Positions 1 to 8,465 are shown, counted from the first letter of the stretch. The stretch is DNA of 45,320 nt from an uncultured Bacteroidota bacterium (GCA_902535165.1 CACASE010000011.1:1-45320); one strand, 5' to 3'. A program made the numbers and translations. The notes: generated by a model not told the origin, from the letters alone.

Positions 1-950
1 ATAATAAAAAACCTTTTTTTCTTATGACTCATTTCAAAGCAACACATGAGCCATTTGATTATCCTGAGAGGAATAAAGACCTAAATAAAGATGTCGTTTT
101 TCCTGAGCCAAGCTCACTTTATGAATTTGATCCAGAAGACTCTGGAAGAAAGCATATTGGTCAAATTGTTGAAAATTTAACAGAACGTTGGGTTAACGAT
201 ACCAAAAATAAGACAGGAAGATATCCTGGGCTACCGTTCTCTGTTGATGGTCTTAATAAAAGAGAAATTAGAACTAAAACTTATCAAAAATTTATTGGAG
301 ATTTTTTGAAAAGTGGAGCAGCAATTGATGATAATATTGTTAAAATATTAGATTATTTAGAAAAAGAAAATATGATTGATAACACGATCATAATTTATAC
401 TTCTGACCAAGGGTATTTTTTAGGAGAACATGGTTATATGGATAAAAGATGGTTTTATGAAGAGTCTGCAAGAATGCCTTTTGTAATTTCTTATCCGCAG
501 AAATTACCAAAAGAAAAAAGAATCGATGACTTAATATTAAATATTGATATCCCTTCACTATTATTAGATTTTGCAGGTATTACTCAGCCTGAGAGTTTTC
601 AAGGGTATAGTTTCAAAAATAATTTATTGAACAATAGTCATAAATCCAGAGAATACATTTATTATAGATATTGGCAGCACGATATAAAAAGACCCGCACA
701 CTTAGGTATAAGGTCTAAAAAATTTAAATTGATTTATAATTACGGTGATGGTTTAGGAACATCTGGAACAAATAAAACAAAAACTTCCCCAAATTGGGAA
801 TTTTATGACCTAGTTGTTGACCCTGGTGAGAATACTAACAACATTGATAATCCAATTTATAAAGACAAAATTGATTTCCTTCACAAACAATTAATAATAG
901 AGAAAAGTAAAGCTAAAGATTTTGAGCTTAAGATCCCAGATATTACATGA
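1..950 (+). CDS. Sulfatase, S1 (arylsulfatase-like) family, 5'-truncated by window edge
   Basis: This is the C-terminal part of a formylglycine-dependent sulfatase, which removes sulfate esters, in marine Flavobacteriia usually from algal polysaccharides. The frame is already open from base 3 and the residues before the first ATG (base 24) read NKKPFFL, running into MTHFKATHEPF, so that ATG is internal and the true start lies upstream. The catalytic C-x-P-S-R site is therefore outside the window. Visible are the alkaline-phosphatase-fold motif TSDQGYFLGEHG (metal-ligand Asp-Gln), the following DKRWFYEESARMPF segment, and the C-terminal sulfatase tail WEFYDLVVDPGEN. The stop overlaps the start of the next gene by 4 nt (ATGA), suggesting one transcript. 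The family is clear; the substrate cannot be told from this fragment. Confidence 0.9.
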   Translation, partial: NKKPFFLMTHFKATHEPFDYPERNKDLNKDVVFPEPSSLYEFDPEDSGRKHIGQIVENLTERWVNDTKNKTGRYPGLPFSVDGLNKREIRTKTYQKFIGDFLKSGAAIDDNIVKILDYLEKENMIDNTIIIYTSDQGYFLGEHGYMDKRWFYEESARMPFVISYPQKLPKEKRIDDLILNIDIPSLLLDFAGITQPESFQGYSFKNNLLNNSHKSREYIYYRYWQHDIKRPAHLGIRSKKFKLIYNYGDGLGTSGTNKTKTSPNWEFYDLVVDPGENTNNIDNPIYKDKIDFLHKQLIIEKSKAKDFELKIPDIT

Positions 951-2149
951 GAACAATTATTGTTTTATTTTTTACACTCCAAAGCTTGTCAAACTATTCT
1001 CAAGACATCAATAAAATAGATAGTCTTATAAATAATGGCATCAAATTAAAAGCTTACCCAGGTGCACAAGTATTTTTTAAAAAAGGTGATTTTAACTTTC
1101 ATAAATCATATGGCTATCATACTTATGATTCGATTACAAAAGTTTATGATGATCATTTATTTGATTTGGCATCGATCACAAAAACACTTGCATCAACATT
1201 AGCTTTAATGAAACTTTATGATGAGAAAAAACTAAAGCTTGATAATACAATTTCATCATTTGAGAAAAAATTAAGAAGATCTAACAAAAAAAACACAAAT
1301 TTTCATGAGCTATTAATTCATCAATCAGGCTGGATTCCTTATATAAATCATCAACAATTTTTAATCAAAAGAAATGGAAAACTTAAAAAAAGATTAATAT
1401 CCAAGGTTCCAAAAAATAAAAATATTAAAATAGCAAATGACTTATTTATTAAATCCAACTATTTCAACACCATACTTAGAAGAATAAAAAAAACAAAAGT
1501 TGATAACAGTCCAAATTATAAATATTCAGGATTATTTTTTTGCTTAGTTCCTAACATAGTAAAAATGATATCTGAAAAATCTTTTGAGATTTTTCTTAAT
1601 GAAAACTTTTATTCAAAGCTTAATATAAACTTGTCGTTTAATCCATTAACTAAAAATTCTAAAGATATAATTGCTCCAACAGAGCTGGATACAATATTTA
1701 GAAAACAACTTGTCCATGGATTTGTTCATGATGAAACTGCTGCAATTATGGGCGGTGTCTCGGGAAATGCAGGCTTATTTGGAAATGCAAAAGATATTGG
1801 AAAAATTTCAGAGATGTTTTTAAATTATGGAGTTTATAACAATGAGAGATTTCTTTCTGAAAATACCATAAAATATTTTACTAACCCTGGAAATTATAAA
1901 AATGCAGAAGAAACCAGAGGGCTTGGTTTTGATAAACCTCGTTTTAATTCTCAAGATATTTTATACCCTAGCGAAAAACTTTCCATGAATAGCTATGGTC
2001 ATACTGGATTTACTGGAACATTTTTTTGGATAGATCCTAAAAATGATTTAATAATTGTTTTACTTACAAACAGGGTTTATCCTCACAGATCATATGAAAA
2101 CCTATATGATTTAGACATAAGAAGAAAACTGATAGATTTGATAATTTAA
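947..2149 (+). CDS. Secreted serine hydrolase, class C beta-lactamase-like family
   Basis: This is a 400-residue protein of the beta-lactamase/D-alanyl-D-alanine carboxypeptidase/CubicO family. It begins with a short hydrophobic signal-like segment ending near residue 19 (NYSQ). The nucleophile motif S-x-x-K is at Ser76-Ile-Thr-Lys79. The second motif reads Y-S-G (in YKYSGLF) where Y-x-N is usual, and the KTG-equivalent is HTG in YGHTGFTGTF, as in many non-lactamase members. It is translationally coupled to the upstream sulfatase through an ATGA overlap. Family members are peptidases, esterases or amidases, and the altered Y-x-N argues against a classical lactamase. In some Bacteroidota this domain is fused to a glycoside hydrolase, but here it stands alone. 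The real substrate is unknown. Confidence 0.85.
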   Translation: MRTIIVLFFTLQSLSNYSQDINKIDSLINNGIKLKAYPGAQVFFKKGDFNFHKSYGYHTYDSITKVYDDHLFDLASITKTLASTLALMKLYDEKKLKLDNTISSFEKKLRRSNKKNTNFHELLIHQSGWIPYINHQQFLIKRNGKLKKRLISKVPKNKNIKIANDLFIKSNYFNTILRRIKKTKVDNSPNYKYSGLFFCLVPNIVKMISEKSFEIFLNENFYSKLNINLSFNPLTKNSKDIIAPTELDTIFRKQLVHGFVHDETAAIMGGVSGNAGLFGNAKDIGKISEMFLNYGVYNNERFLSENTIKYFTNPGNYKNAEETRGLGFDKPRFNSQDILYPSEKLSMNSYGHTGFTGTFFWIDPKNDLIIVLLTNRVYPHRSYENLYDLDIRRKLIDLII

Positions 2150-2151
2150 TT

Positions 2152-2913
2152 TTAGTCCCTAGAATTAATTTTAGCTAAAAGCCTTAAGATTTCAAGGTAC
2201 AGCCAAACTAGAGTTACCATTAATCCAAACGCAGAATACCATTCCATATATTTAGGAGCACCATTCTCAGATGCTTCCTCAATAAAATCAAAATCTAAAA
2301 CAAGATTTAGAGATGCAATGACCACAATGAAAAGTGATATTAATATGCTAGTAATAGATCCGTTAAATGGATTTAAAAATTCAAAACTAAAGCCAAAAAA
2401 CATTCCAATAATCGAAACCAAATAAAAAATTCCAATACCTGCTGTAGCAGCAAATATTCCAAGCTTTAAATTATCACTTGGTTTAATTATCCCAGACTTA
2501 TATGCAAACAATAATGATAAAAGTATAAAAGCGGTTAAACAAACAGCATTAAAAACAATTCCCTCAAATTGTTGAGCATACATTAAAGAAATTCCACCTA
2601 AAAATAAACCCTGACACAGTGCATAAATAGGAGTAGTAATTGGAGAAAGGTCTTTTTTAAATATTGTCACAAAAAAAGCTATGAATCCACAAAATGCACC
2701 GGCCATCCACAAATATGTTAATGGTGATGTGTATGAATAATATCCTGCAGCAATCAATAAGAACAGAGATATGGCAGTTTTATTCACAGTACCTTCAATT
2801 GTCATGAAATCATCTCTTATAATAGGACCAGATGATCGTTGACCTGTCATTCCTTTAAAGGTGTTTTTATTTAATGCAGGGTTTCCAGATCTAAAGGATA
2901 AATGTCTTGCCAT
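2152..2913 (-). CDS. Bax inhibitor-1/YccA family membrane protein
   Basis: A 253-residue polytopic membrane protein of the bacterial BI-1/YccA superfamily. The hallmark N-terminus is visible (SGNPALNKNTF near residues 9-19, then GMTG), followed by about seven hydrophobic segments. The C-terminal half carries the acidic stretch LDFDFIEEASENGAPKYMEWY, which is characteristic of this subfamily, and the last transmembrane helix is followed by LEILRLLAK. Family members are inner-membrane proteins, some implicated in calcium leak and in membrane-protease quality control. I cannot assign a specific role. Its 3' end meets the preceding plus-strand gene with a 2-nt gap and no hairpin, so the two transcripts probably run into each other. 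Confidence 0.9.
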   Translation of the reverse strand: MARHLSFRSGNPALNKNTFKGMTGQRSSGPIIRDDFMTIEGTVNKTAISLFLLIAAGYYSYTSPLTYLWMAGAFCGFIAFFVTIFKKDLSPITTPIYALCQGLFLGGISLMYAQQFEGIVFNAVCLTAFILLSLLFAYKSGIIKPSDNLKLGIFAATAGIGIFYLVSIIGMFFGFSFEFLNPFNGSITSILISLFIVVIASLNLVLDFDFIEEASENGAPKYMEWYSAFGLMVTLVWLYLEILRLLAKINSRD

Positions 2914-2920
2914 TTTAATC

Positions 2921-2928
2921 TAAATTTG
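2921..2928 (+). promoter_or_regulatory. Putative Bacteroidota -7 box (TAAATTTG)
   Basis: An exact match to TAnnTTTG lies 15 nt before the ATG of the tandem TonB-C gene, in the 30-nt divergent gap. No TTG was found at the expected -33 spacing, so this is a half-site only. Confidence 0.35.
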
Positions 2929-2943
2929 TTTTAACTTTATTTT

Positions 2944-3741
2944 ATGTACAGAATATTACTATTCTTTATTCTTGTTGCTTTCAATAATCATGCCCAAATT
3001 GATAAAGTTTCGGAAGAGGTCTATCCAATCTTTCCAATCTGTAAACTAATTCCTAATGAAAAACAAAATCAGTGTTTTGATGAAAGTATGTTTGAGCATG
3101 TTGAAAAAAACTTTAAGTATCCCAAAACAGCTTGGGAGCTTGATTTAGAGTCACTGGTCAGAATAAGGTTTGAAATTGATGAATTAGGGGAAGTTGATAA
3201 TATTATAGCAAATTCGTCTGTAGTAGGTATAAGCTTTATAGAAAAAGAAGCTTTAAAAGCTGCTGAAAGTATGTTTGAAGTCGCCGCTGCTAATATTATT
3301 CGCTCTTTACCTAAAATGACTCCGGCAAAAAAAAATGGTGAGCCTTTTAGAAAAACCTTTCAAATTTCTGTTGAGTATAGAATCCCTGATCAATTAGATT
3401 ACGATGAAATTGATATAGCTCCAAGATTTCCTGATTGCGATGATGTAGAGCCTGAAAAATCCAAAGAATGCTTTGAAAATTATATTATTAATCATATTAA
3501 TAAAAATTTAAAATACCCAAAAAGGGCCACGAAAAATAATATTGAGGGAGACGTATTTATACAATTTGAAATTACCAAGGACGGCTACTTTATAAATTTT
3601 TCAACTATAGGGCCTAATAAAATTCTTGAAGATGAAGCTTATAGGATTATGGCAAAGCTTCCTCAAGTAAAGGCTGGAGAATACCTAGGAAAAAAAGTAA
3701 GTGTTTTATACGGACTGCCAATTTCATTCAGGCTGAACTAA
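2944..3741 (+). CDS. Secreted protein with two TonB C-terminal-like domains
   Basis: A 265-residue exported protein. An N-terminal signal peptide (to about residue 18, NNHAQ) is followed by two related domains. The first (about residues 45-150) contains KNFKYPKTAWE, then VRIRFEIDELGEVDNI; the second (about 175-265) contains KNLKYPKRATKNNIEGDV and FEITKDGYF. Each matches the TonB-C pattern of YP-x-x-A, a beta strand, and D-x-x-G. True energy-transducing TonB has one such domain on a membrane anchor and a proline-rich linker; here there is no retained helix or linker and the domain is doubled. It may interact with outer-membrane receptors or have a different periplasmic role. The cupin gene starts 4 nt after its stop, suggesting co-transcription. 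Confidence 0.8.
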   Translation: MYRILLFFILVAFNNHAQIDKVSEEVYPIFPICKLIPNEKQNQCFDESMFEHVEKNFKYPKTAWELDLESLVRIRFEIDELGEVDNIIANSSVVGISFIEKEALKAAESMFEVAAANIIRSLPKMTPAKKNGEPFRKTFQISVEYRIPDQLDYDEIDIAPRFPDCDDVEPEKSKECFENYIINHINKNLKYPKRATKNNIEGDVFIQFEITKDGYFINFSTIGPNKILEDEAYRIMAKLPQVKAGEYLGKKVSVLYGLPISFRLN

Positions 3742-3745
3742 AACC

Positions 3746-4117
3746 ATGATAAAAAAAAATATTAAAATAAATTTTAAAGAGAAATTTGAAAAATTTTCTG
3801 AACACTGGAAACCAAAAGTAATTACTGAACTTAATGATTATCAATTTAAGCTTGTGAAAATAAAAGGTGACTTTATTTGGCATAATCATGAAAAAACAGA
3901 CGAGGCATTTATTGTCCTTGATGGAAAAATATTTATTGAATTCGACGAAAAAATAGAAGAAATTAATGAGGGAGAAATGATAATTGTTCCAAAGGGAATA
4001 AAACATAGACCCTATGCAAAAACAGAGGCCAAAATCATGATTATAGAACCAAAAGGAGTAGTTAATACGGGTGAAATTTTAGACAAATTAACTGCACCAA
4101 ATGATGATTGGATTTGA
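3746..4117 (+). CDS. Cupin-domain protein
   Basis: A 123-residue single-domain cupin without signal peptide, presumably cytoplasmic. Cupin motif 1 is HNHEKTDEAFIVLDG, giving metal-ligand candidates His46, His48 and Glu53; motif 2 is VPKGIKHRP with His87. All four canonical ligands are present, so a metal site is likely. Small one-domain cupins of this kind include sugar isomerases, dioxygenases and binding proteins, and the sequence does not decide between them. It follows the TonB-C gene after 4 nt. An open frame on the opposite strand over this gene is a shadow of the lysine-rich coding sequence. Confidence 0.85.
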   Translation: MIKKNIKINFKEKFEKFSEHWKPKVITELNDYQFKLVKIKGDFIWHNHEKTDEAFIVLDGKIFIEFDEKIEEINEGEMIIVPKGIKHRPYAKTEAKIMIIEPKGVVNTGEILDKLTAPNDDWI

Positions 4118-4151
4118 AGTCAATTACATATAAATGTTATATTTATTATAT

Positions 4152-4304
4152 ATGAAAGATATATCAAAAAGTTATTTATCAAAGAAAATCAATAAGCTAA
4201 ATAAAAAAATTCATAGAGCAGAAGATCAGAATGATGAAAATAAGATTTGGTGGAGGAAAATGAAATTAGAAAAATTAAAACATAAACTCAGTAAAATAAA
4301 TTAA
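4152..4304 (+). CDS. Small basic protein, 50 aa, hypothetical
   Basis: An open frame starting at ATG 4152 encodes 50 residues (MKDISKSYLSKKINKLNKKI at the start, KLKHKLSKIN at the end). It is about one third lysine, has no hydrophobic segment, and includes a WWR motif near residue 34. Its TAA stop is immediately followed by the ATG of the pterin dehydratase gene with no intervening base, as in a co-translated pair. An AT-rich, lysine-rich frame can arise by chance, but the exact abutment with the next gene and the filling of an otherwise empty 187-nt gap favour a real gene. I do not recognise the family; the charge pattern would suit a helical, nucleic-acid- or ribosome-binding peptide, which is a guess. 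Confidence 0.5.
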   Translation: MKDISKSYLSKKINKLNKKIHRAEDQNDENKIWWRKMKLEKLKHKLSKIN

Positions 4305-4604
4305 ATGTCTAAACTTCTTTCAAATAATGAAGTGAATGAAAAGATGAATATCCTATCTAAAAACTGGAGCATTGATGGGCTTTTTTTAAAAGGCTCTTTC
4401 GAGTTTAAAAATTTTGAGCAAGCTTTTAATTTTATGAAGTCTGTTGCTATAAAATGCGAGGAAATGAATCACCATCCTAAATGGACCAATGTTTATAATA
4501 AATTAGATATTGAGCTATATACTCATGATTTGGGGGGGTTAACTAATAAAGATTTTGAATTATCACTATTTATGGACAAAATCTTACAAGAATTGAAAAA
4601 TTGA
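4305..4604 (+). CDS. phhB: Pterin-4a-carbinolamine dehydratase
   Basis: A 99-residue PCD/DCoH-family enzyme of normal family length. It dehydrates 4a-hydroxytetrahydrobiopterin, regenerating the pterin cofactor used by aromatic amino acid hydroxylases; some members may repair other pterins. The signature is intact: EEMNHHPKW (residues about 52-60) followed by VYNKLDIELYTHDLGGLTNKD, supplying the active-site histidines. No aromatic amino acid hydroxylase gene is in this window, so the partner must be elsewhere or the enzyme works on another pterin. It abuts a small basic ORF upstream and overlaps a small membrane-protein ORF by 4 nt downstream, giving a likely three-cistron unit. Confidence 0.93.
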   Translation: MSKLLSNNEVNEKMNILSKNWSIDGLFLKGSFEFKNFEQAFNFMKSVAIKCEEMNHHPKWTNVYNKLDIELYTHDLGGLTNKDFELSLFMDKILQELKN

Positions 4605-4720
4605 AAAAAGATTCCTTTAAACAAAAAATCATCAATGCATTATATCTATTATTCATTGCGTCCATAGCTGTATTTTTAATTAACGATATATTTGAATTTA
4701 TTATAAATCTGATTGGATAA
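4601..4720 (+). CDS. Small single-span membrane protein, 39 aa, TTG start
   Basis: A TTG codon overlaps the TGA stop of phhB (TTGA) and opens a 39-residue frame. The product has a basic N-terminus (KKDSFKQK), one hydrophobic helix from about residue 11 to 38 rich in Leu/Ile/Phe, with an Asn-Asp pair in its middle. Overlapping-stop coupling, a basic start before a single membrane helix, and the frame ending 8 nt before the next gene together support a real small protein. A TTG start is common for confident genes in this window. The family and function are not recognised. Confidence 0.5.
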   Translation: MKKDSFKQKIINALYLLFIASIAVFLINDIFEFIINLIG

Positions 4721-4728
4721 TTAAATTA

Positions 4729-6267
4729 ATGAAGAAATTAATTATAATCTTATTGCTTTTCCCATTAATATCATTATCTCAAATCGATAGTAAACAATAT
4801 GATCAATTAATACTTAGAGGAGGAATCTTGATTAATAGTACAGGAGCTCCACCAATTGGCCCTGTTGATATTGTAATTGAAAAAAATATTATTACAAAAG
4901 TTCAAAATGTTGGCTATCCTGGTGTTCCAATTAATGAAAATAGAAGACCTAAACTATCTAAAAATGGAGTTGAAATTAATTGCGAAGGAAGCTACATACT
5001 TCCTGGATTTATTGACACTCATGGCCATATTGGAGGAAGATCCCAAGGAGCTAGTCCTGATTATGTTTTTAAACTATGGATGGCCCACGGAATTACAACA
5101 ATAAGAGAGCCGGGAGGCTCTTTAAGTCATGAATTAAAATTAGAATTGAAAAATAAAAGTAAAAAAAATACAATAGTTGCACCTAGAATTATTGCTTTCT
5201 CAACTTTTAACTCTAGAATCCAATCCCCCAATGAAGCAAAAGAATGGGTTCGAGACAATGCAAAAAAAGGTTCCGATGGCATTAAATTTTTTGGTGCACC
5301 ACCTGAAATTATGCAAGCTGCTATTGAAGAAAATAAAAGGTTAGGCTTAAGATCAACATCTCATCATGCTCAATTGAATGTAGTAAGATGGAATGTGTTA
5401 AACTCTGCTAGAGCTGGTCTAAATTCTATGGAGCATTGGTATGGATTGCCTGAAGCATTATTTAACAATAGGGTTATTCAAAATTATCCTCCAAATTATA
5501 ATTATCAAAATGAACAGAATAGATTTGAGGAGGCAGGGAAACTATGGAAACAAGCAGCTGAGCCTTACTCTGATCATTGGAATGATGTAATGGATGAATT
5601 GATTTCACTTGATTTTACTATTTCGCCGACTTTGAATATTTATGAAGCTAGTCGTGATTTACATAGAGCAAGAAGAGTAGAATGGCATGATGATTATACA
5701 TTACCAAGTTTATGGGCGTTTTATGCTCCGAGTAGAATTTCACATGGCTCTTATTGGCACTATTGGGGAACAGAACAGGAAATAGCATGGAAAGAAAACT
5801 ACAGACTTTGGATGACTTTTTTAAACGAATTTAAAAACAGAGGTGGCAGAGTTACAACTGGATCAGATTCTGGCTTTATATACCAGCTGTATGGATTTGC
5901 TTATATTAGAGAATTAGAGTTATTAAGAGAAGCTGGATTTCATCCATTAGAAGTTATACAATCAGCTACTTTAAATGGAGCTGAACTTTTAGGGATTGAT
6001 CATTTAACTGGTTCTGTTGAGCCTGGTAAACATGCTGATTTAATTATAATTGATGAAAACCCGCTAGAAAACTTAAAGGTATTATATGGAACTGGAGCAA
6101 TCAAGCTTGATGAAAACAATAAAGTTACAAGAGTCGGTGGAGTTAAGTATACCATCAAAGATGGTGTTGTGTATAACTCAAAAAACCTCCTAAGACAGGT
6201 TAAAGAAATGGTTGACATTGCAAAAAAAGAGGCAGGATATAAAATTAAACAACCCGGTACAAATTAA
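4729..6267 (+). CDS. Secreted amidohydrolase-family metal-dependent hydrolase
   Basis: A 512-residue exported protein of the amidohydrolase superfamily, close to imidazolonepropionase/Xaa-Pro dipeptidase-like members. The signal peptide covers about residues 1-18 (LISLSQ). The first metal motif is H98-G-H100 within LPGFIDTHGHIGG, further histidines occur in HHAQLN and SMEHW, and the catalytic aspartate is in TTGSDSGF. The C-terminus has the standard return of the small beta-sandwich, GSVEPGKHADLIII. Related periplasmic enzymes cleave acylated amino acids, dipeptides or organophosphates, and substrate prediction from sequence is unreliable. The GH18 lipoprotein starts directly after its stop codon with no gap, so the two are probably co-expressed and act outside the cytoplasm. 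Confidence 0.9.
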   Translation: MKKLIIILLLFPLISLSQIDSKQYDQLILRGGILINSTGAPPIGPVDIVIEKNIITKVQNVGYPGVPINENRRPKLSKNGVEINCEGSYILPGFIDTHGHIGGRSQGASPDYVFKLWMAHGITTIREPGGSLSHELKLELKNKSKKNTIVAPRIIAFSTFNSRIQSPNEAKEWVRDNAKKGSDGIKFFGAPPEIMQAAIEENKRLGLRSTSHHAQLNVVRWNVLNSARAGLNSMEHWYGLPEALFNNRVIQNYPPNYNYQNEQNRFEEAGKLWKQAAEPYSDHWNDVMDELISLDFTISPTLNIYEASRDLHRARRVEWHDDYTLPSLWAFYAPSRISHGSYWHYWGTEQEIAWKENYRLWMTFLNEFKNRGGRVTTGSDSGFIYQLYGFAYIRELELLREAGFHPLEVIQSATLNGAELLGIDHLTGSVEPGKHADLIIIDENPLENLKVLYGTGAIKLDENNKVTRVGGVKYTIKDGVVYNSKNLLRQVKEMVDIAKKEAGYKIKQPGTN

Positions 6268-7311
6268 GTGAAGCATAAATTAATATTAATAATCTTTTTT
6301 TCACTGCTTATTTCCTGTAGCACAGATGACGATGATTATGGTATTAATGACAGAGATGATAACATAAATCTGTTTAGTAATAAAGCTAGAGTAGTTGGCT
6401 ATTTTCCATATTATCGATTTTCACTTAATAATCAAATTGAATACTGTAAAGTAACTCACTTGAATATTGCATTTGCTAATCCTGTGTCTGATGGAACAAT
6501 TGTTCTTCCATCAACTGATAATACAACACTCTCGGATGTTGTAAATAGAGCTAGATCGCAAAATAGTAATATAAAAATTTATATATCACTAGCCGGAGGA
6601 GCACTATCTTCAACCACTGCAAATATTTGGAAAAACTTCCTTGCTAATAGCCAGGAAAGGCCTAAACTAATTGACAAAATAGTCCAATTCACAATAGAGA
6701 ACAATCTTGATGGAGTCGATGTTGATCTAGAATGGAGTCACGTTACTGCTGGATACAGTGATTTTGTTCTTCAGCTTAAACAAAAACTATCAGAAAATTC
6801 ATTAGGAATGACCGCAGCCTTTCCATCTGAAACTAAATATTCACTGATTTCAGATGAGGCGTTAAATGCATTTGATTTTATAAATATTATGGCTTATGAC
6901 TACACAGGGTCATGGAATCCATCAGCACCAGGACAGCATAGCTCAGCTGAGCATGCTAGAAGAGGTGTTAATTATTGGAAAAACACTATTGGAGTATCTG
7001 GTGAAAAACTAACCCTCGGAGTCCCTTTTTACGGATATGATTTTCAAAATTCAACAACAGTAAAATCCTTTACTTATGGATCAATGGTTGCTTCTGATAT
7101 TTCAAATGCTGACAGAGATAATCTTGGAAATAAATACTACAATGGAAGGCCTACAATACGAACTAAAGTTAGATTAGCCGCTGAAAGCTTAAGTGGAATA
7201 ATGATTTGGGAATTAGGACAAGATTCTTTTACAGAATATTCACTTCTTGAGACTATCCATAAAAAATATACAGATTTAGGGGTAGAAACTACCAACTTAT
7301 GTGGTAATTAG
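6268..7311 (+). CDS. GH18-family glycoside hydrolase lipoprotein (chitinase-like)
   Basis: A 347-residue lipoprotein starting with GTG placed right after the amidohydrolase stop. The lipobox is LLISC with Cys17, followed by an acidic STDDDD tract, a pattern that in Bacteroidota often precedes surface export. The GH18 catalytic signature D-x-x-D-x-D-x-E is complete: Asp148, Asp151, Asp153 and acid/base Glu155 in LDGVDVDLEW. The barrel strand motif NIMAYDYTGSW and the terminal GIMIWELGQD are also typical. The intact Glu suggests an active enzyme on beta-1,4-GlcNAc polymers (chitin or related), or an endo-acetylglucosaminidase-like activity on glycans. No SusC/SusD genes are nearby, so it does not sit in a standard polysaccharide utilisation locus. 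Confidence 0.92.
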   Translation: MKHKLILIIFFSLLISCSTDDDDYGINDRDDNINLFSNKARVVGYFPYYRFSLNNQIEYCKVTHLNIAFANPVSDGTIVLPSTDNTTLSDVVNRARSQNSNIKIYISLAGGALSSTTANIWKNFLANSQERPKLIDKIVQFTIENNLDGVDVDLEWSHVTAGYSDFVLQLKQKLSENSLGMTAAFPSETKYSLISDEALNAFDFINIMAYDYTGSWNPSAPGQHSSAEHARRGVNYWKNTIGVSGEKLTLGVPFYGYDFQNSTTVKSFTYGSMVASDISNADRDNLGNKYYNGRPTIRTKVRLAAESLSGIMIWELGQDSFTEYSLLETIHKKYTDLGVETTNLCGN

Positions 7312-7321
7312 TAGAAATAGC

Positions 7322-7329
7322 TATTTTTG
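7322..7329 (+). promoter_or_regulatory. Putative Bacteroidota -7 box (TATTTTTG)
   Basis: An exact TAnnTTTG match ends 14 nt before the ATG of the mechanosensitive channel gene, in a 32-nt gap. No clear TTG at -33 was seen. Confidence 0.35.
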
Positions 7330-7343
7330 CATAAGATAAGTTA

Positions 7344-8450
7344 ATGGATAAACTAGAATTTTTAAATAATATTTTTCTTGGGAACGAAATTAAGGATTAC
7401 TTAATCTTTGTATTAATTCTTTTATTCGGCTATATATTAATATCTCCCATCAGCTCTTATTTAAGAAAAATTATTTTTAAAATAATAGGAAATAAAAATC
7501 ACAATAATGGTAAAGATGAATTTGATTCTTTACTGAAGAAGCCTCTGTATTATTTTCTCCTGTTATTGATATTCTATTTTGCATTTAATACATTATCATT
7601 TCCAGACTCATGGGGGTTAGTAGACTCTTCTGAGCTAGGATTAAAAATGATTCTTTCAAAGTCATTTTCTTTTCTACTCATAATAACTATTTTCTGGACT
7701 ATCTTACGGGCAGTTGAATATCTGGGTTTGAGGTTACAATTAAGAGCTCAACAAACTGAAAGTAAAGTTGATGATCAATTAATTCCATTTGCAATTGAAA
7801 TTGGTAAAGTCTTGGTTGTAATTTTTGCTATTGTAGTCATTCTAGCAAATGTATTTGATCAAAATGTTACGGCCTTAGCCGCTGGACTTGGAGTTGGTGG
7901 TGTAGCTGTAGCGCTGGCATCTAAAGAAAGTTTAGAAAATTTACTTGGATCTTTTACTATTTTTTTAGATAAACCTTTTCAAGTTGGAGATATTATTACT
8001 ATTGGTACAATCACAGGAAAAGTTGAAAAAGTTGGATTTCGTAGCACTAGAGTTAGAACATTTGATAAAAGTGTTGTTACAGTCCCAAATAAAAATTTGG
8101 TTATCGCTGAGTTAGATAATTTAGGAGTAAGACCTGTTAGAAGAGTTAAAATTAATATTGGATTAACCTATTCCACAACTGTTGATCAAATCAAAGAAAT
8201 TGTAAATGATATTCAAAAACTTATTGATGAACATAAACAAACAAATCAAGATGGGAAAGTTAGATTTTTAAACTTTGGTGCTAGCTCGCTTGATGTTATG
8301 GTTCTATATTTTGTTAATAGTCCAGATTGGGATATTTTAGTAGATACCCAGCAGGAAATTAATTTTAAAATTATTGAAATTGTAAAAAAACATGGAAGTG
8401 ATTTTGCCTTTCCAACAACCTCAGTTTATTTAGAAAATCAAAATAAATAG
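7344..8450 (+). CDS. Small-conductance mechanosensitive ion channel, MscS family
   Basis: A 368-residue inner-membrane channel protein that opens under membrane tension and releases small solutes during osmotic downshock. About four hydrophobic segments precede the conserved pore helix and beta domain, seen in the glycine/alanine-rich stretch TALAAGLGVGGVAVALASKE, followed by LENLLGSFTIFLDKPFQVGD and VEKVGFRSTRVRTFDKSVVTV with the PNK motif. It is longer than E. coli MscS because of an additional N-terminal membrane region, as in many bacterial homologues. A likely promoter lies in the short gap after the GH18 gene, so it is probably its own unit, possibly with the DUF1643 gene 15 nt downstream. 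Confidence 0.93.
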   Translation: MDKLEFLNNIFLGNEIKDYLIFVLILLFGYILISPISSYLRKIIFKIIGNKNHNNGKDEFDSLLKKPLYYFLLLLIFYFAFNTLSFPDSWGLVDSSELGLKMILSKSFSFLLIITIFWTILRAVEYLGLRLQLRAQQTESKVDDQLIPFAIEIGKVLVVIFAIVVILANVFDQNVTALAAGLGVGGVAVALASKESLENLLGSFTIFLDKPFQVGDIITIGTITGKVEKVGFRSTRVRTFDKSVVTVPNKNLVIAELDNLGVRPVRRVKINIGLTYSTTVDQIKEIVNDIQKLIDEHKQTNQDGKVRFLNFGASSLDVMVLYFVNSPDWDILVDTQQEINFKIIEIVKKHGSDFAFPTTSVYLENQNK

Positions 8451-8465
8451 AATACGCTTTTCAAA

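Noticed and set aside
3728-4006. Minus-strand 92-residue open frame over the cupin gene
   Set aside because: Its Phe/Asn/Ile-rich content is the mirror of the cupin's lysine- and glutamate-rich codons; the cupin motifs are intact.
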